A stretch of DNA of 13,347 nt, from positions 1 to 13,347 of the forward strand of contig CAJTLR010000087.1 of the NCBI GenBank assembly GCA_910577185.1, read 5' to 3'. Every line of letters begins with the position of its first letter. The first letter of the stretch is position 1. Shown here piece after piece: positions 6,314-13,272 of the stretch. This stretch comes from an uncultured Acetatifactor sp. GTDB lineage: Bacteria; Bacillota; Clostridia; Lachnospirales; Lachnospiraceae. The position numbers were made by a program, and so were the translations under genes. Below the pieces are notes generated by a model, which worked only from the letters and a program-made list of their open reading frames with translations, had not been told where the DNA came from and made no database searches.

Positions 6314-6808
6314 TCAGCTCTTCCACTCCATCGTGTGCAGTTCCCCTTTCTGCTGCATTCCCCCAAATCCTCCCTGCCGCAGCGCCTCGTACAGCACAAT
6401 GGACACGGCATTGGACAAGTTCAGGGAGCGGATGGACGGCAGCATGGGAATCCTGATACAGTCTGCTTCATGTTCTGCCAGAATTTCCTCCGGAATCCCT
6501 GCGCTTTCTTTCCCAAACATGATGTAATCCCCGGCCCCGTATTCCACCTCCGTATATACATGTTTTGCCTTGGTGGTGGCCATCCAGATTTTCGCCTTCG
6601 GATGCCTCTCCCTGAATTCCTCAAAATTTATATACCGGTATACTTCCAGCTGATGCCAGTAATCCATCCCTGCCCGTCTGATGGATTTTTCATCCAGACG
6701 GAAACCCAATGGTTCTATCAAATGCAGGGGCGTGCCTGTTGCTACGCAGGTACGCCCAATGTTTCCCGTATTTCCCGGAATCTCCGGTTGGTGTAATATG
6801 ATATGCAT
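6314..6808 (-). CDS. trmL: tRNA (cytidine/uridine-2'-O-)-methyltransferase TrmL
   Basis: 164 residues, close to the usual TrmL length. The ATG at 6808 has GAGGA five bases upstream; an ATG four codons earlier overlaps that binding site. It belongs to the SPOUT superfamily (trefoil knot): motif 1 PEIPGNTGNIGRTC (8-21), motif 2 YIMFGKESAGIPEEIL (95-110) and motif 3 RIPMLPSIRSLNLSNAVSIV (119-138) are all intact, forming the S-adenosylmethionine pocket. The family methylates the 2'-O of the wobble nucleotide 34 in certain leucine tRNAs and works as a dimer in the cytoplasm. It sits 34 bp after the aminotransferase stop and is probably the last gene of that operon; placement next to metabolic genes is common for trmL in Firmicutes and need not mean a shared pathway. 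Confidence 0.94.
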   Translation of the reverse strand: MHIILHQPEIPGNTGNIGRTCVATGTPLHLIEPLGFRLDEKSIRRAGMDYWHQLEVYRYINFEEFRERHPKAKIWMATTKAKHVYTEVEYGAGDYIMFGKESAGIPEEILAEHEADCIRIPMLPSIRSLNLSNAVSIVLYEALRQGGFGGMQQKGELHTMEWKS

Positions 6809-6842
6809 TGTATTCCTCATTCGCGGCTTCCGCGGCAGTACA

Positions 6843-8021
6843 CTATTTTTTCTGCTCCTGCCGGAGCTTTTTCACAAATTTTTCCAGCCGGCTCATGGCC
6901 GTCTTCAGATTTTCCAGGGACGTGGCATAGGACAGACGCAGATAGCCCTCCCCGCAGTCTCCGAAAGCCGTTCCCGGAACCACCGCCACTTTCTCTTCCT
7001 CCAGGAACTTCATGGCAAACTCGTCACTGGTCATGCCGAATTCCTTAATACAGGGAAAAGTGTAAAAAGCCCCATATGGCTCGAAACACTCCAGCCCCAT
7101 CTCCCGGAACGCATGCATCAGATACCGCCGTCTCTGGTTGTAGGCCGTACACATTTCCGCCACATCCTCGTCCCCGTTTTTCAGCGCCTCCACTGCCGCA
7201 TACTGGCTGGTGGTGGGCGCGCACATAATGGCGAACTGGTGAATCTTGATCATCTGCTCAATGATATTGGCCGGGCCGCAGGCATATCCCAGGCGCCACC
7301 CTGTCATGGCATAAGCCTTGGAAAATCCGTTGATCAGTATAGTCCGCTCCTTCATCCCCGGAAGCTGGGCTATGGACACATGTTTTTCCTTGTAAGACAT
7401 CTCGCTGTAAATTTCATCGGACATGACATATATGTCATGTTTTAAGATGACTTCTGCAATGGCTTCCAGATCCGCTCTCTCCATGATGGCACCGGTGGGA
7501 TTATTGGGAAAAGGCAGCACCAGTATTTTCGTCCTGTCCGTGATAGCCTCCTCCAGCTCCCGGGCCGTGAGACGGAATTCATTTTCAGCCTTTAAGTCAA
7601 TGATCACCGGCTTCGCCCCCGCCAGCACCGCGCAGGGTTCATAGGATACAAAACTCGGCTGGGGAATCAGTACCTCGTCACCGGGATTAACCATGGCCCG
7701 GAATCCGATGTCAATGGCCTCAGATCCTCCCACTGTGACCACAATCTCCTTCATGGGCTCCTGGTATCGAATTCCCTGTTTTCTGTATATGTAATTGGCA
7801 ATTTCCTCCCGCAGTTCCTTCAGGCCTGCGTTGGAAGTATAGTGTGTCTTCCCCTTTTCCAGGGAGTATATGCCTTCATCCCGTATATGCCACGGAGTGT
7901 CAAAATCAGGTTCTCCCACCCCCAGGGAAATGGCATCCTTCATCTCGCTGGCAATGTCAAAAAACTTCCTGATGCCCGATGGTTTGATGTCCACAACCTT
8001 TTCTGCTAACGGATTTCTCAT
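6843..8021 (-). CDS. class I/II PLP-dependent aminotransferase
   Basis: 392 residues, full length for fold-type I aminotransferases. Seen: GVGEPDFDTP (34-43), YTSNAGLKELREEIA (61-75), FPNNPTG (171-177), SDEIYSE (201-207), the Schiff-base lysine K235 in NGFSKAYAMTGWRLGYA, and the carboxylate-binding R362 in LRLSYA. From memory the closest named relative is Bacillus subtilis PatA (N-acetyl-LL-diaminopimelate aminotransferase type), whose N-terminus SGIRKF is shared; aspartate, aromatic or alanine specificities cannot be excluded, so no symbol is given. The reaction transfers an amino group to 2-oxoglutarate using pyridoxal phosphate in the cytoplasm. The ATG overlaps the stop of the Lrp-type gene (ATGA), so the two are translationally coupled and the regulator probably controls this enzyme. 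Confidence 0.93.
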   Translation of the reverse strand: MRNPLAEKVVDIKPSGIRKFFDIASEMKDAISLGVGEPDFDTPWHIRDEGIYSLEKGKTHYTSNAGLKELREEIANYIYRKQGIRYQEPMKEIVVTVGGSEAIDIGFRAMVNPGDEVLIPQPSFVSYEPCAVLAGAKPVIIDLKAENEFRLTARELEEAITDRTKILVLPFPNNPTGAIMERADLEAIAEVILKHDIYVMSDEIYSEMSYKEKHVSIAQLPGMKERTILINGFSKAYAMTGWRLGYACGPANIIEQMIKIHQFAIMCAPTTSQYAAVEALKNGDEDVAEMCTAYNQRRRYLMHAFREMGLECFEPYGAFYTFPCIKEFGMTSDEFAMKFLEEEKVAVVPGTAFGDCGEGYLRLSYATSLENLKTAMSRLEKFVKKLRQEQKK

Positions 8022-8500
8022 GGGGTAATCATCTCCCTTTCGTCTTCTTTTTTCCTGGCAAGCACCGTGCCATGGTCCTTATACTTTTTCAGAATAAAAT
8101 GCGTGGCGGCGCTGAGCACGGAATCCAGTGTGGACAGCTTATCCGACACAAAAGCCGACACTTCCCGCAGCGTCTTTCCCTCCAGGATAACCATCAGGTC
8201 GTAGCTTCCGGAAATCAGATACACACTCTGAACTTCCGGATACTGGTAGATGCGCTCGGCGATACTGTCAAATCCCTGTCCTCTCTGGGGCGTCACGCGC
8301 ACCTCAATCAGGGCCGTCACCTTATCCCTTGAGGTTTTCTCCCAGTCGATCAGCGTGTGATAGCCGCAGATAATTCCTGCCGCCTCCATATCTGCCAGCT
8401 CATTTGCCACCTGCACTTCCTCCACGCCCAGGAGAACTGCCAGTTCCTTCAGGCCAAGCCTGCTGTTCTTCTCGATGATTGTCAACAATTCTTCTCTCAT
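8018..8500 (-). CDS. Lrp/AsnC-family transcriptional regulator
   Basis: 160 residues. The ATG at 8500 follows an AAAGGAAA sequence. Domains: an N-terminal winged helix-turn-helix at about 1-50 (LKELAVLLGVEEVQVANELADMEAAGII) and a C-terminal RAM/ligand domain at about 60-138 (VTALIEVRVTP, YQYPEVQSVYLISGSYDLMV), as in the feast/famine regulators. The tail from 140 is charged. Members form dimers to octamers, bind amino acids through the RAM domain and usually control a neighbouring amino-acid gene. Here the stop overlaps the aminotransferase start (ATGA), so the enzyme is the obvious target and an amino acid linked to it the likely effector; both are inference. It lies 45 bp after the AIR-synthase-like gene on the same strand. 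Confidence 0.92.
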   Translation of the reverse strand: MREELLTIIEKNSRLGLKELAVLLGVEEVQVANELADMEAAGIICGYHTLIDWEKTSRDKVTALIEVRVTPQRGQGFDSIAERIYQYPEVQSVYLISGSYDLMVILEGKTLREVSAFVSDKLSTLDSVLSAATHFILKKYKDHGTVLARKKEDEREMITP

Positions 8501-8545
8501 TTTCGTTTCCTTTCTGCCGAAGTCTTTTTTCCGGACAAATCCCGT

Positions 8546-9568
8546 TTAAGTCCGGGCATATATTTCATCCCTCTGTGGTCTGTCCAAATACCGGATTTCA
8601 TCCCTGTTTACCAGAATCCGTTCATTCCCCTCCGTGACTTTTCCTACCACCGCCGCCGGAATTCCTTCCGCGGCAAGCGCCGCCGCCAGTCTGTTTCCGT
8701 CCCATGCAGTCATGACAAGACAGCCGCCGGACAACAGTTCATACGGGTTCACATTGCAGCACTCACATACCTCCACTGTCTCCTGGCGCAAAGGCAGCTT
8801 TCTCATATCCACTTCCAGCCCGCAGCCCGCAGCCTCTGCCAGTTCCCAGAGCGCCCCCAGGATCCCGCCCTCTGAGGCATCATGCATGGCAGAGACGCCG
8901 GCCCGCACCGCGGCTTCTGCCTCCGGCAGAACGGACAAATACCTGCCAAAGCCCTCTGCCTCTTCCACCAGGTAAGACGGATATCTTTCCAGCAGCTTTT
9001 GATGATTCCGTTTTGCCGTCACTGCCGTACCCTGAAGTCCGATCCATTTGCTGAGAAGGATATCCTGTCCCGGCTCTGCGGTTTTCCGGATATGGCATTC
9101 CGTTTCCGGCGCCTTTGCGAAGCCGGTGACCACTGCCAGCGGCCAGTTTACCGCGCCGGTGATCCTGGTCTGTCCCCCTGCGATCTCCATGGACAGTTCC
9201 CGGCAGGTCTCCTCTGCTTTTCCCATGATGGCGCGTATTTGGGCCTCTTCCGTGTGGGCCGGCAGCATGAGCACCAGCAGCACCGCCACTGGCTTTGCTC
9301 CGCCTGCCGCCAGATTATTGACACATTTCAGAATCAGCTCCCTTATGGTCATAAAAACTTCTGTACGGTCCTGACAGCAGAACTCCTCCTCTTCGATGGC
9401 AATCGGCGCCTCCTGTACACAGCTGACCATTCTTTCCTTCTCTGCCAGTGAGAATCCGCAGAAATCCCGCCCTGCTCCCGCACCGCTGTCCACGCCTTCG
9501 CATCTGTTCCTGATCTGCCTGAAAACAGACCGTTTGAGGACATTTTCCGGCACTTTTCCGATCTTCAT
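8546..9568 (-). CDS. AIR-synthase/HypE-like protein (PurM fold) with altered active-site motifs
   Basis: 340 residues from the ATG at 9568, with GGAGGG 4 nt upstream; an ATG four codons earlier overlaps that site. It matches the 'AIR synthase-related' proteins of clostridia: MKIGKVPENVLKRSV start, ATP-binding half about 30-150, then MHDASEGGILGALWELAEAAG (228-248) and NPYELLSGGCLV (274-285). Known family: PurM-fold proteins bind ATP between dimer halves using conserved acidic residues. From memory, relatives read GEDCA, TDPI, NDLA and GGHTE where this one has GRDFC, EAPI (A54), NNLA (N85) and GGQTR, so several expected metal or nucleotide ligands seem changed. It lacks the C-terminal Cys of HypE and no hydrogenase gene is nearby, so a hydrogenase role is unlikely. 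It sits between the VanW and Lrp-type genes in one co-directional string. Its reaction is unknown even for the canonical family. Confidence 0.82.
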   Translation of the reverse strand: MKIGKVPENVLKRSVFRQIRNRCEGVDSGAGAGRDFCGFSLAEKERMVSCVQEAPIAIEEEEFCCQDRTEVFMTIRELILKCVNNLAAGGAKPVAVLLVLMLPAHTEEAQIRAIMGKAEETCRELSMEIAGGQTRITGAVNWPLAVVTGFAKAPETECHIRKTAEPGQDILLSKWIGLQGTAVTAKRNHQKLLERYPSYLVEEAEGFGRYLSVLPEAEAAVRAGVSAMHDASEGGILGALWELAEAAGCGLEVDMRKLPLRQETVEVCECCNVNPYELLSGGCLVMTAWDGNRLAAALAAEGIPAAVVGKVTEGNERILVNRDEIRYLDRPQRDEIYART

Positions 9569-9639
9569 GCATCCCTCCATACCGGAATCATGACAGTCCG
9601 GAAAGGTCTGCCCATCTGTGATCCGGGTTCTTCCGGGGG

Positions 9640-11121
9640 TTACTCTTCCCCTATCTCCTCGCTGTTTTCTTCCGCTCCCTGGGAAGTCAGCATGGCAATT
9701 ACATTTCTCACATGATCCACACTGCCGGTGCCGATGGCGGCCATAATTTCCTCATATGCATATGGGTCTTCCGTGGCCACACCCACGGTAGCGCTCCTGG
9801 GTACCATCTTATAACTGCTGCTGTTCACCTGGGTACGGCTCACTTCCCTGCCATCCTCCAGCACCACTTTCCAAAGCTGTGCCTTGTACCCTATGTGGGC
9901 GCTGTCGGAAACCACATATCCTATGGGCTGCGAAGCGTCCGCGTAAATATTGTCCGCAGGAGGATTGTTGACCTCCAGCACTTTGCTCTCGTATTTGACT
10001 TCCCTGTTGGCAGGGCGTGTCTCCTTGCCGTAAATGGTAAAAGTAATACGTTTATTTTCCGTATACCCTTCAATATAAACCGGATATTCCAGATTGTTGA
10101 CAAACTTGAAATCCTTTCCGGAACTCTCCGCAATGGCCGCATCTGCCGAAGGATCCACATAGGTCACGATCATGGAATGGTTATTGCGCTCCGTCACATC
10201 CAGTTCCGACAGCAATACGGCATTGTACAGTGTGGTGGAAACCTGGCAGATTCCGCCGCCCAGGCTGTCCACTACCTTACCGTTCATATAGGAACCTGCC
10301 ATATAATACCCGTTTGCCTGGGAAAAGGGCGCCACAGCCTCATAGGTGGAAAATTCTTCTCCCGGATATAACAATGTACCGTTGATCAGATCCGCACCGT
10401 TTTTTACATTGGCGCTTCTGTTGGATCCGGAACTGCTGTAGGAAGTGGTAAATGTCCCCAGCACATCCTTCACCTGGGCCAGTTCCTCCGCGCTTCCCCT
10501 GGGTTCCTCCACCTCCACATCCAGCGGTATGGTGGCAGCCATGCCGTCCCATTCATGATTCAGGTAAGCGCTGACCTTGTCCACGGATGTCTCCACATCC
10601 AGAACATAGCCGGTCTGTCCTCCCACCACCCGGAACTCCCCGTTTTCACGGACCAGCGTGGCATCTTCCGCCTTCACGTCATATTGTACACATTTTTCCA
10701 CCAGGACGTCACTGATAGCCTGCAAGTCAAAGGAATATGCAATGGGAAGCACCAGGTTTTCCCTCTCCAGATCCTTTAACAGCTTATATCTCTCTATCAC
10801 ATTGCCCTGGACACCCACTCCCAGGGCTTCCGACACCAGTTCCGGGTTCGCCCATGCGATCCCCAGTTCCCCGGCAGTTACCACCACCTCCGTTTCCGCG
10901 GCGGCAAGCAGCGTGATCTCCGTCTTCCGCAGTTCTTCCACATAGGATTCCACTGCCTGTTTCGCCTCGTCTCCGCTCATGCCGGACAAATCTATGTCAC
11001 CTGCAAAAATACCTTTTTTAATGGTATCATTCTCCCTGGCACAGACCGTCATACCGCACAGCATCACCAGCACGGTCAGCAGAACCGGCATATATCCCCA
11101 TCTTACCCTTGTTCTCTTCAT
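9640..11121 (-). CDS. VanW-family cell-envelope protein with G5-like domain
   Basis: 493 residues from the ATG at 11121 (AAGGGAG, 8 nt spacing). A signal peptide or anchor at about 11-29 (MPVLLTVLVMLCGMTVCA) could be cleaved after Ala28; the Cys lacks a proper lipobox. Next are one or two peptidoglycan-binding-4-like segments (about 35-205; GIFAGDIDLSGMSGDEAKQA, GGQTGYVLD), the VanW domain (about 220-350) with its signature GGGICQVSTTLYNAVLLSEL (288-307) and NNHSM, and a G5-like beta domain (about 365-447). The tail is acidic. VanW was named from vancomycin-resistance clusters, but its reaction is not established; domain partners point to peptidoglycan association outside the membrane. It follows the small membrane peptide gene by 53 bp and is probably transcribed from the promoter at 11341. 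No van resistance genes are present. Confidence 0.92.
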   Translation of the reverse strand: MKRTRVRWGYMPVLLTVLVMLCGMTVCARENDTIKKGIFAGDIDLSGMSGDEAKQAVESYVEELRKTEITLLAAAETEVVVTAGELGIAWANPELVSEALGVGVQGNVIERYKLLKDLERENLVLPIAYSFDLQAISDVLVEKCVQYDVKAEDATLVRENGEFRVVGGQTGYVLDVETSVDKVSAYLNHEWDGMAATIPLDVEVEEPRGSAEELAQVKDVLGTFTTSYSSSGSNRSANVKNGADLINGTLLYPGEEFSTYEAVAPFSQANGYYMAGSYMNGKVVDSLGGGICQVSTTLYNAVLLSELDVTERNNHSMIVTYVDPSADAAIAESSGKDFKFVNNLEYPVYIEGYTENKRITFTIYGKETRPANREVKYESKVLEVNNPPADNIYADASQPIGYVVSDSAHIGYKAQLWKVVLEDGREVSRTQVNSSSYKMVPRSATVGVATEDPYAYEEIMAAIGTGSVDHVRNVIAMLTSQGAEENSEEIGEE

Positions 11122-11174
11122 TCTCAACACTCCCTTCCGGCTTTCCTCCCCGGTCAACATACCTCTGCCGTGCT

Positions 11175-11282
11175 TTAATAGAGCAGGGCAGTCACTGTGG
11201 AAATCAGCATCGCCAGCACCAGAAGAATCACAATCACTGCTGATATCCTTTGTCTCGTCTTTTTATTATTCATATGAAACAT
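11175..11282 (-). CDS. 35-residue single-span membrane peptide
   Basis: ATG at 11282 preceded by AGAGGAG with about 6 nt spacing; stop TAA at 11177-11175. The product has a short basic head (MFHMNNKKTRQR), then one hydrophobic span from about residue 13 to 34 (ISAVIVILLVLAMLISTVTA) and ends in LLY. An internal ATG (residue 4) is a weaker alternative start. The positive-inside rule puts the head in the cytoplasm. It is the first gene after the TTGCCA-17-TATAAT promoter and lies 53 bp before the VanW gene, so the two are probably co-transcribed. I recall similar tiny proteins in Lachnospiraceae but cannot name a family. It could act as a membrane partner of the VanW protein, which is a guess from position. 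Confidence 0.72.
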   Translation of the reverse strand: MFHMNNKKTRQRISAVIVILLVLAMLISTVTALLY

Positions 11283-11317
11283 GGCAGACTCCTCTCTCCA
11301 TACTTTTATTCATGAAA

Positions 11318-11346
11318 ATTATATATGAATTTAGCGGTTTTGGCAA
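11318..11346 (-). promoter_or_regulatory. sigma-A-type promoter of the VanW operon
   Basis: On the minus strand TTGCCA (plus 11341-11346) and TATAAT (plus 11318-11323) are exactly 17 bp apart. Transcription would start near 11311, about 30 nt before the small peptide's ATG. It is the best match to consensus in the window and probably drives the string down to trmL. Confidence 0.85.
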
Positions 11347-11385
11347 GCTTTATTCCTTTTTCCTCTTCCCATATCGCATTTCCTT

Positions 11386-11394
11386 TGCTATACT
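11386..11394 (+). promoter_or_regulatory. extended -10 promoter of the divergent membrane-anchored protein gene
   Basis: TGC-TATACT (TG at 11386-11387, -10 at 11389-11394) is an extended -10 element; no clear -35 is seen 17 bp upstream. It would give a leader of about 105 nt to the ATG at 11506. Confidence 0.5.
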
Positions 11395-11425
11395 ATACCG
11401 TAACATCCGTAAGTCCCTCCCCCTT

Positions 11426-11462
11426 CCGCATCTGCGTATGGCAGTTCCCGGGGCGCAGGCGG
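11426..11462 (+). other. possible leader hairpin
   Basis: CCGC-AT-CTGCG (11426-11436) can pair with CGCAG-GCGG (11454-11462), nine pairs with a 2-nt bulge, closing a 17-nt loop. It lies in the predicted leader, about 40 nt before the start codon. There is no T-run and no known riboswitch core that I recognise. Confidence 0.35.
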
Positions 11463-11505
11463 CTTTACCGGCATCCTACAATAAACAGCTGTGAAAGGAA
11501 ACATT

Positions 11506-12120
11506 ATGAATTTTGGATTTCTGGGCGCTTTTATTATGTTCGCACTGCTTATTTCTTACAACATAAGAAGACAGTCAAGAGCCAGCCGTAACAATGAAAA
11601 AGATTTCTGGGCACGGGAGTTAAAATCCAACTCCGTCCGGCGCAAATCTTTGGATGGTTTAAACTATATCCGTATCCCCCTGGAAAGTTTTCCCACCCAT
11701 ATACTGAACGAAAACAGCACGGTAATGGAATGTATCGACACACTGGAAACCCTCACCGACCAGAAAATTGTAAATCTCACCGGCTGGACCAACACTGACC
11801 TGAAACTGGAATACGGCACCGCCAATATCACCGCACTGACCGAATACGACCAGAACTACACTCTGCTGGTCCGCACACTGCAGAAGTGGGCAGACGAACT
11901 GATTGCCGCAAATTATCACAAGGAAGCTTCCGTTCTCATGGAATTTGCCGTAAGCACCAGCACTGATGTGAGCCAGACTTACTACCATTTGGCGGATTAC
12001 TGGATATCCCGCGGAGAGCCAGGCCAGGTGGAACGCCTGATCCGCACGGCGGAAGGCCTGCGCTCCGCCAGCCGGAATACCATCGTACGGCATCTGAAAG
12101 AAAAAAGCGGACAGTGCTGA
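11506..12120 (+). CDS. membrane-anchored protein of unknown function
   Basis: 204 residues. The ATG at 11506 follows AAAGGA by about 7 nt; a GTG at 11491 would overlap that site. One N-terminal membrane span (about 3-19, FGFLGAFIMFALLISYN) is followed by a basic stretch and a long soluble part, so it is anchored with the C-terminal domain probably cytoplasmic by the positive-inside rule. Conserved-looking blocks are LNYIRIPLESFP (52-63), KIVNLTGWTNTDLKLEYG (87-104), EYDQNYTLLVRTLQKWADEL (113-132) and a helical, TPR-like C-terminus (EASVLMEFAVSTSTDVSQTY onward). I recall similar uncharacterised proteins in Lachnospiraceae but no assigned function. It is divergent from the VanW string and convergent with the PepSY gene, so it forms its own transcription unit. 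The last codons lie inside the terminator stem. Confidence 0.8.
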   Translation: MNFGFLGAFIMFALLISYNIRRQSRASRNNEKDFWARELKSNSVRRKSLDGLNYIRIPLESFPTHILNENSTVMECIDTLETLTDQKIVNLTGWTNTDLKLEYGTANITALTEYDQNYTLLVRTLQKWADELIAANYHKEASVLMEFAVSTSTDVSQTYYHLADYWISRGEPGQVERLIRTAEGLRSASRNTIVRHLKEKSGQC

Positions 12121-12140
12121 ACCAGCAGCTGTCCGCTTTT
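12103..12140. terminator. strong two-way terminator overlapping a stop codon
   Basis: AAAAGCGGACAG (12103-12114) pairs with CTGTCCGCTTTT (12129-12140), and the inner TGCTG/CAGCA extends the stem around a very short loop, with a single G bulge. The TGA stop (12118-12120) of the plus-strand gene lies at the tip. T-tracts follow on both strands (TTTTCTTT on plus, TTTTTTC on minus), so it serves both convergent genes. Confidence 0.88.
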
Positions 12141-12153
12141 CTTTCCATTATTT

Positions 12154-13272
12154 TTAATCTTCATATTCACTGTCAAATTCCAGAATCTTTCCCGTGACGG
12201 CGTCTATGGTATACTCATATTCCATACGGCCATGGAAGAAGTCAATTTCATACTCGGTGCGTCCATGCTCGGTTTCCATTTCCGACTCAGTGAACACTAC
12301 CTCGTCCACCGAATATCCCGCATGCTCGGCCGCGATGCGCCTGGCCTCGTCCAGACTGATGTAGGAATCCATATTCCCACCGCTGCCCTCCTGCGTCTGT
12401 CCGGGGAACCATTCCACTTTTCTGTCCAGAACCATTCCCGAAGCACAGTCAATTTTATAGTCATATTCCGCAGCGTCTGTGTAGAATTCTATATCATATA
12501 CTTGTATGCCTCCATCCCAGTCCAGTTCCGCCTTTTTGAATGTAACAGCTGTTTCATCCACTCCCGCATCTTCCAGGGCTGCCTTCCGGGCCGATTCCAG
12601 ATCCATCTGTCCGCCATTTGCCTCTTCTCCGGATGCGCCTTGAGGTGTTTCTCCTCCTGCGCCTTCACGGTTTGCTGCCTGATTCCGGTCTCCCCCTTGG
12701 CCGGCGCCCGACGGTTCCCGGCTTCCTGCTTCTCCGTTCCCGGCGTCGTCTCCCGACGGTTCCTGGCTTCCCGCTTCTCCGTTCCCGGTGCCGTCTCCCG
12801 ACGGTTCCCGGTTTCCCGCTTCTCCGTTCCCGGAGCTGTCTCCCGACGGTTCCCGGTTTCCCGCTTCTCCGTTCCCGGCGCCGTCTCCCTGCCGTCCTCC
12901 TGCCGTTCCACTGTTTTCCCCGCTTTCTGCCGCCTGCCCCAGGAGGGCTTCAATGGAAACACCGGTTACTTTCCCCGTAAATGCATCAATCTCGTAATCA
13001 TATTTATGGGAATCGTCGGAAAACGAAATTTCATAATGATTCTCTTCTTTTACCAGATTCTGTCTCACCAGAACTACATCGGAAAACTCCAGCCCGGCAT
13101 CTGCCAGGGCATACTCCATCGCCTCGTTCCGGTCAATCAGCCGGTTCTTCCCGCCGCCCACCGCCAAAGCAATACCAGCCCCCGCCACTGCCAGAATCAG
13201 CACTGCGCAGCCAAATGCCAGAATGGTACGCCCCATGGATGAAAATGGTTTTTTATCTGTGTCTGTATCCAT
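12154..13272 (-). CDS. membrane-anchored protein with three PepSY domains
   Basis: 372 residues. The ATG at 13272 follows AAAAGGAGG by 7 nt. A short cytoplasmic head precedes one membrane span (about 15-39, TILAFGCAVLILAVAGAGIA), so the rest is outside. PepSY domains lie at about 48-107 (DRNEAMEYALADAGL, YDYEIDAFTGKVTGV), 224-285 (LESARKAALEDAGV, YDYKIDCASGMVL) and 306-368 (LDEARRIAAEHAGY, YEYTIDAVTGKILEF); the repeated Y-Y-IDA-TGK ending is diagnostic. A low-complexity linker with four 15-residue repeats (129-188) separates domains 1 and 2. PepSY domains occur in peptidase propeptides and secreted or anchored proteins and are thought to inhibit proteases or bind ligands; several copies without a peptidase suggest an extracellular inhibitory or sensory role, which is inference. 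It is convergent with the anchored protein gene; the upstream neighbour is outside the window. Confidence 0.9.
   Translation of the reverse strand: MDTDTDKKPFSSMGRTILAFGCAVLILAVAGAGIALAVGGGKNRLIDRNEAMEYALADAGLEFSDVVLVRQNLVKEENHYEISFSDDSHKYDYEIDAFTGKVTGVSIEALLGQAAESGENSGTAGGRQGDGAGNGEAGNREPSGDSSGNGEAGNREPSGDGTGNGEAGSQEPSGDDAGNGEAGSREPSGAGQGGDRNQAANREGAGGETPQGASGEEANGGQMDLESARKAALEDAGVDETAVTFKKAELDWDGGIQVYDIEFYTDAAEYDYKIDCASGMVLDRKVEWFPGQTQEGSGGNMDSYISLDEARRIAAEHAGYSVDEVVFTESEMETEHGRTEYEIDFFHGRMEYEYTIDAVTGKILEFDSEYED
12709..12888 (-). repeat. four tandem 45-bp repeats encoding 15-residue units
   Basis: Residues 129-188 of the PepSY protein consist of four units on the pattern GDxxGNGEAGxxEPS. 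Copies differ mainly at positions 3-4 and 11-12. The array is exactly 180 bp and in frame, so gain or loss of units would keep the protein readable. Its composition (Gly, Asn, Glu, Pro, Ser) suits a flexible extracellular spacer. Confidence 0.92.

Noticed and set aside
6681..7445. 254-codon open frame on the plus strand
   Set aside because: Shadow of the aminotransferase and trmL genes, whose catalytic motifs are on the minus strand.
8546..9568. Reading the PurM-fold gene as HypE or SelD
   Set aside because: No C-terminal HypE cysteine motif, no SelD N-terminal Cys/Sec loop, and no hydrogenase or selenium genes nearby.
9640..11121. VanW as evidence of a vancomycin-resistance cluster
   Set aside because: No vanH/A/X, vanR/S or ligase gene is present; VanW-domain proteins are widespread in clostridia without resistance.
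12709..12888. Repeat array as a CRISPR
   Set aside because: Units are adjoining 45-bp coding repeats with no unique spacers, inside a clear gene.
12232..13242. 336-codon open frame on the plus strand
   Set aside because: It is antisense to the PepSY gene, which has clear domains, a membrane span and an AAAAGGAGG site. The long frame arises from G/C-rich repeat codons and reads as Arg/Ser/Pro-rich nonsense.
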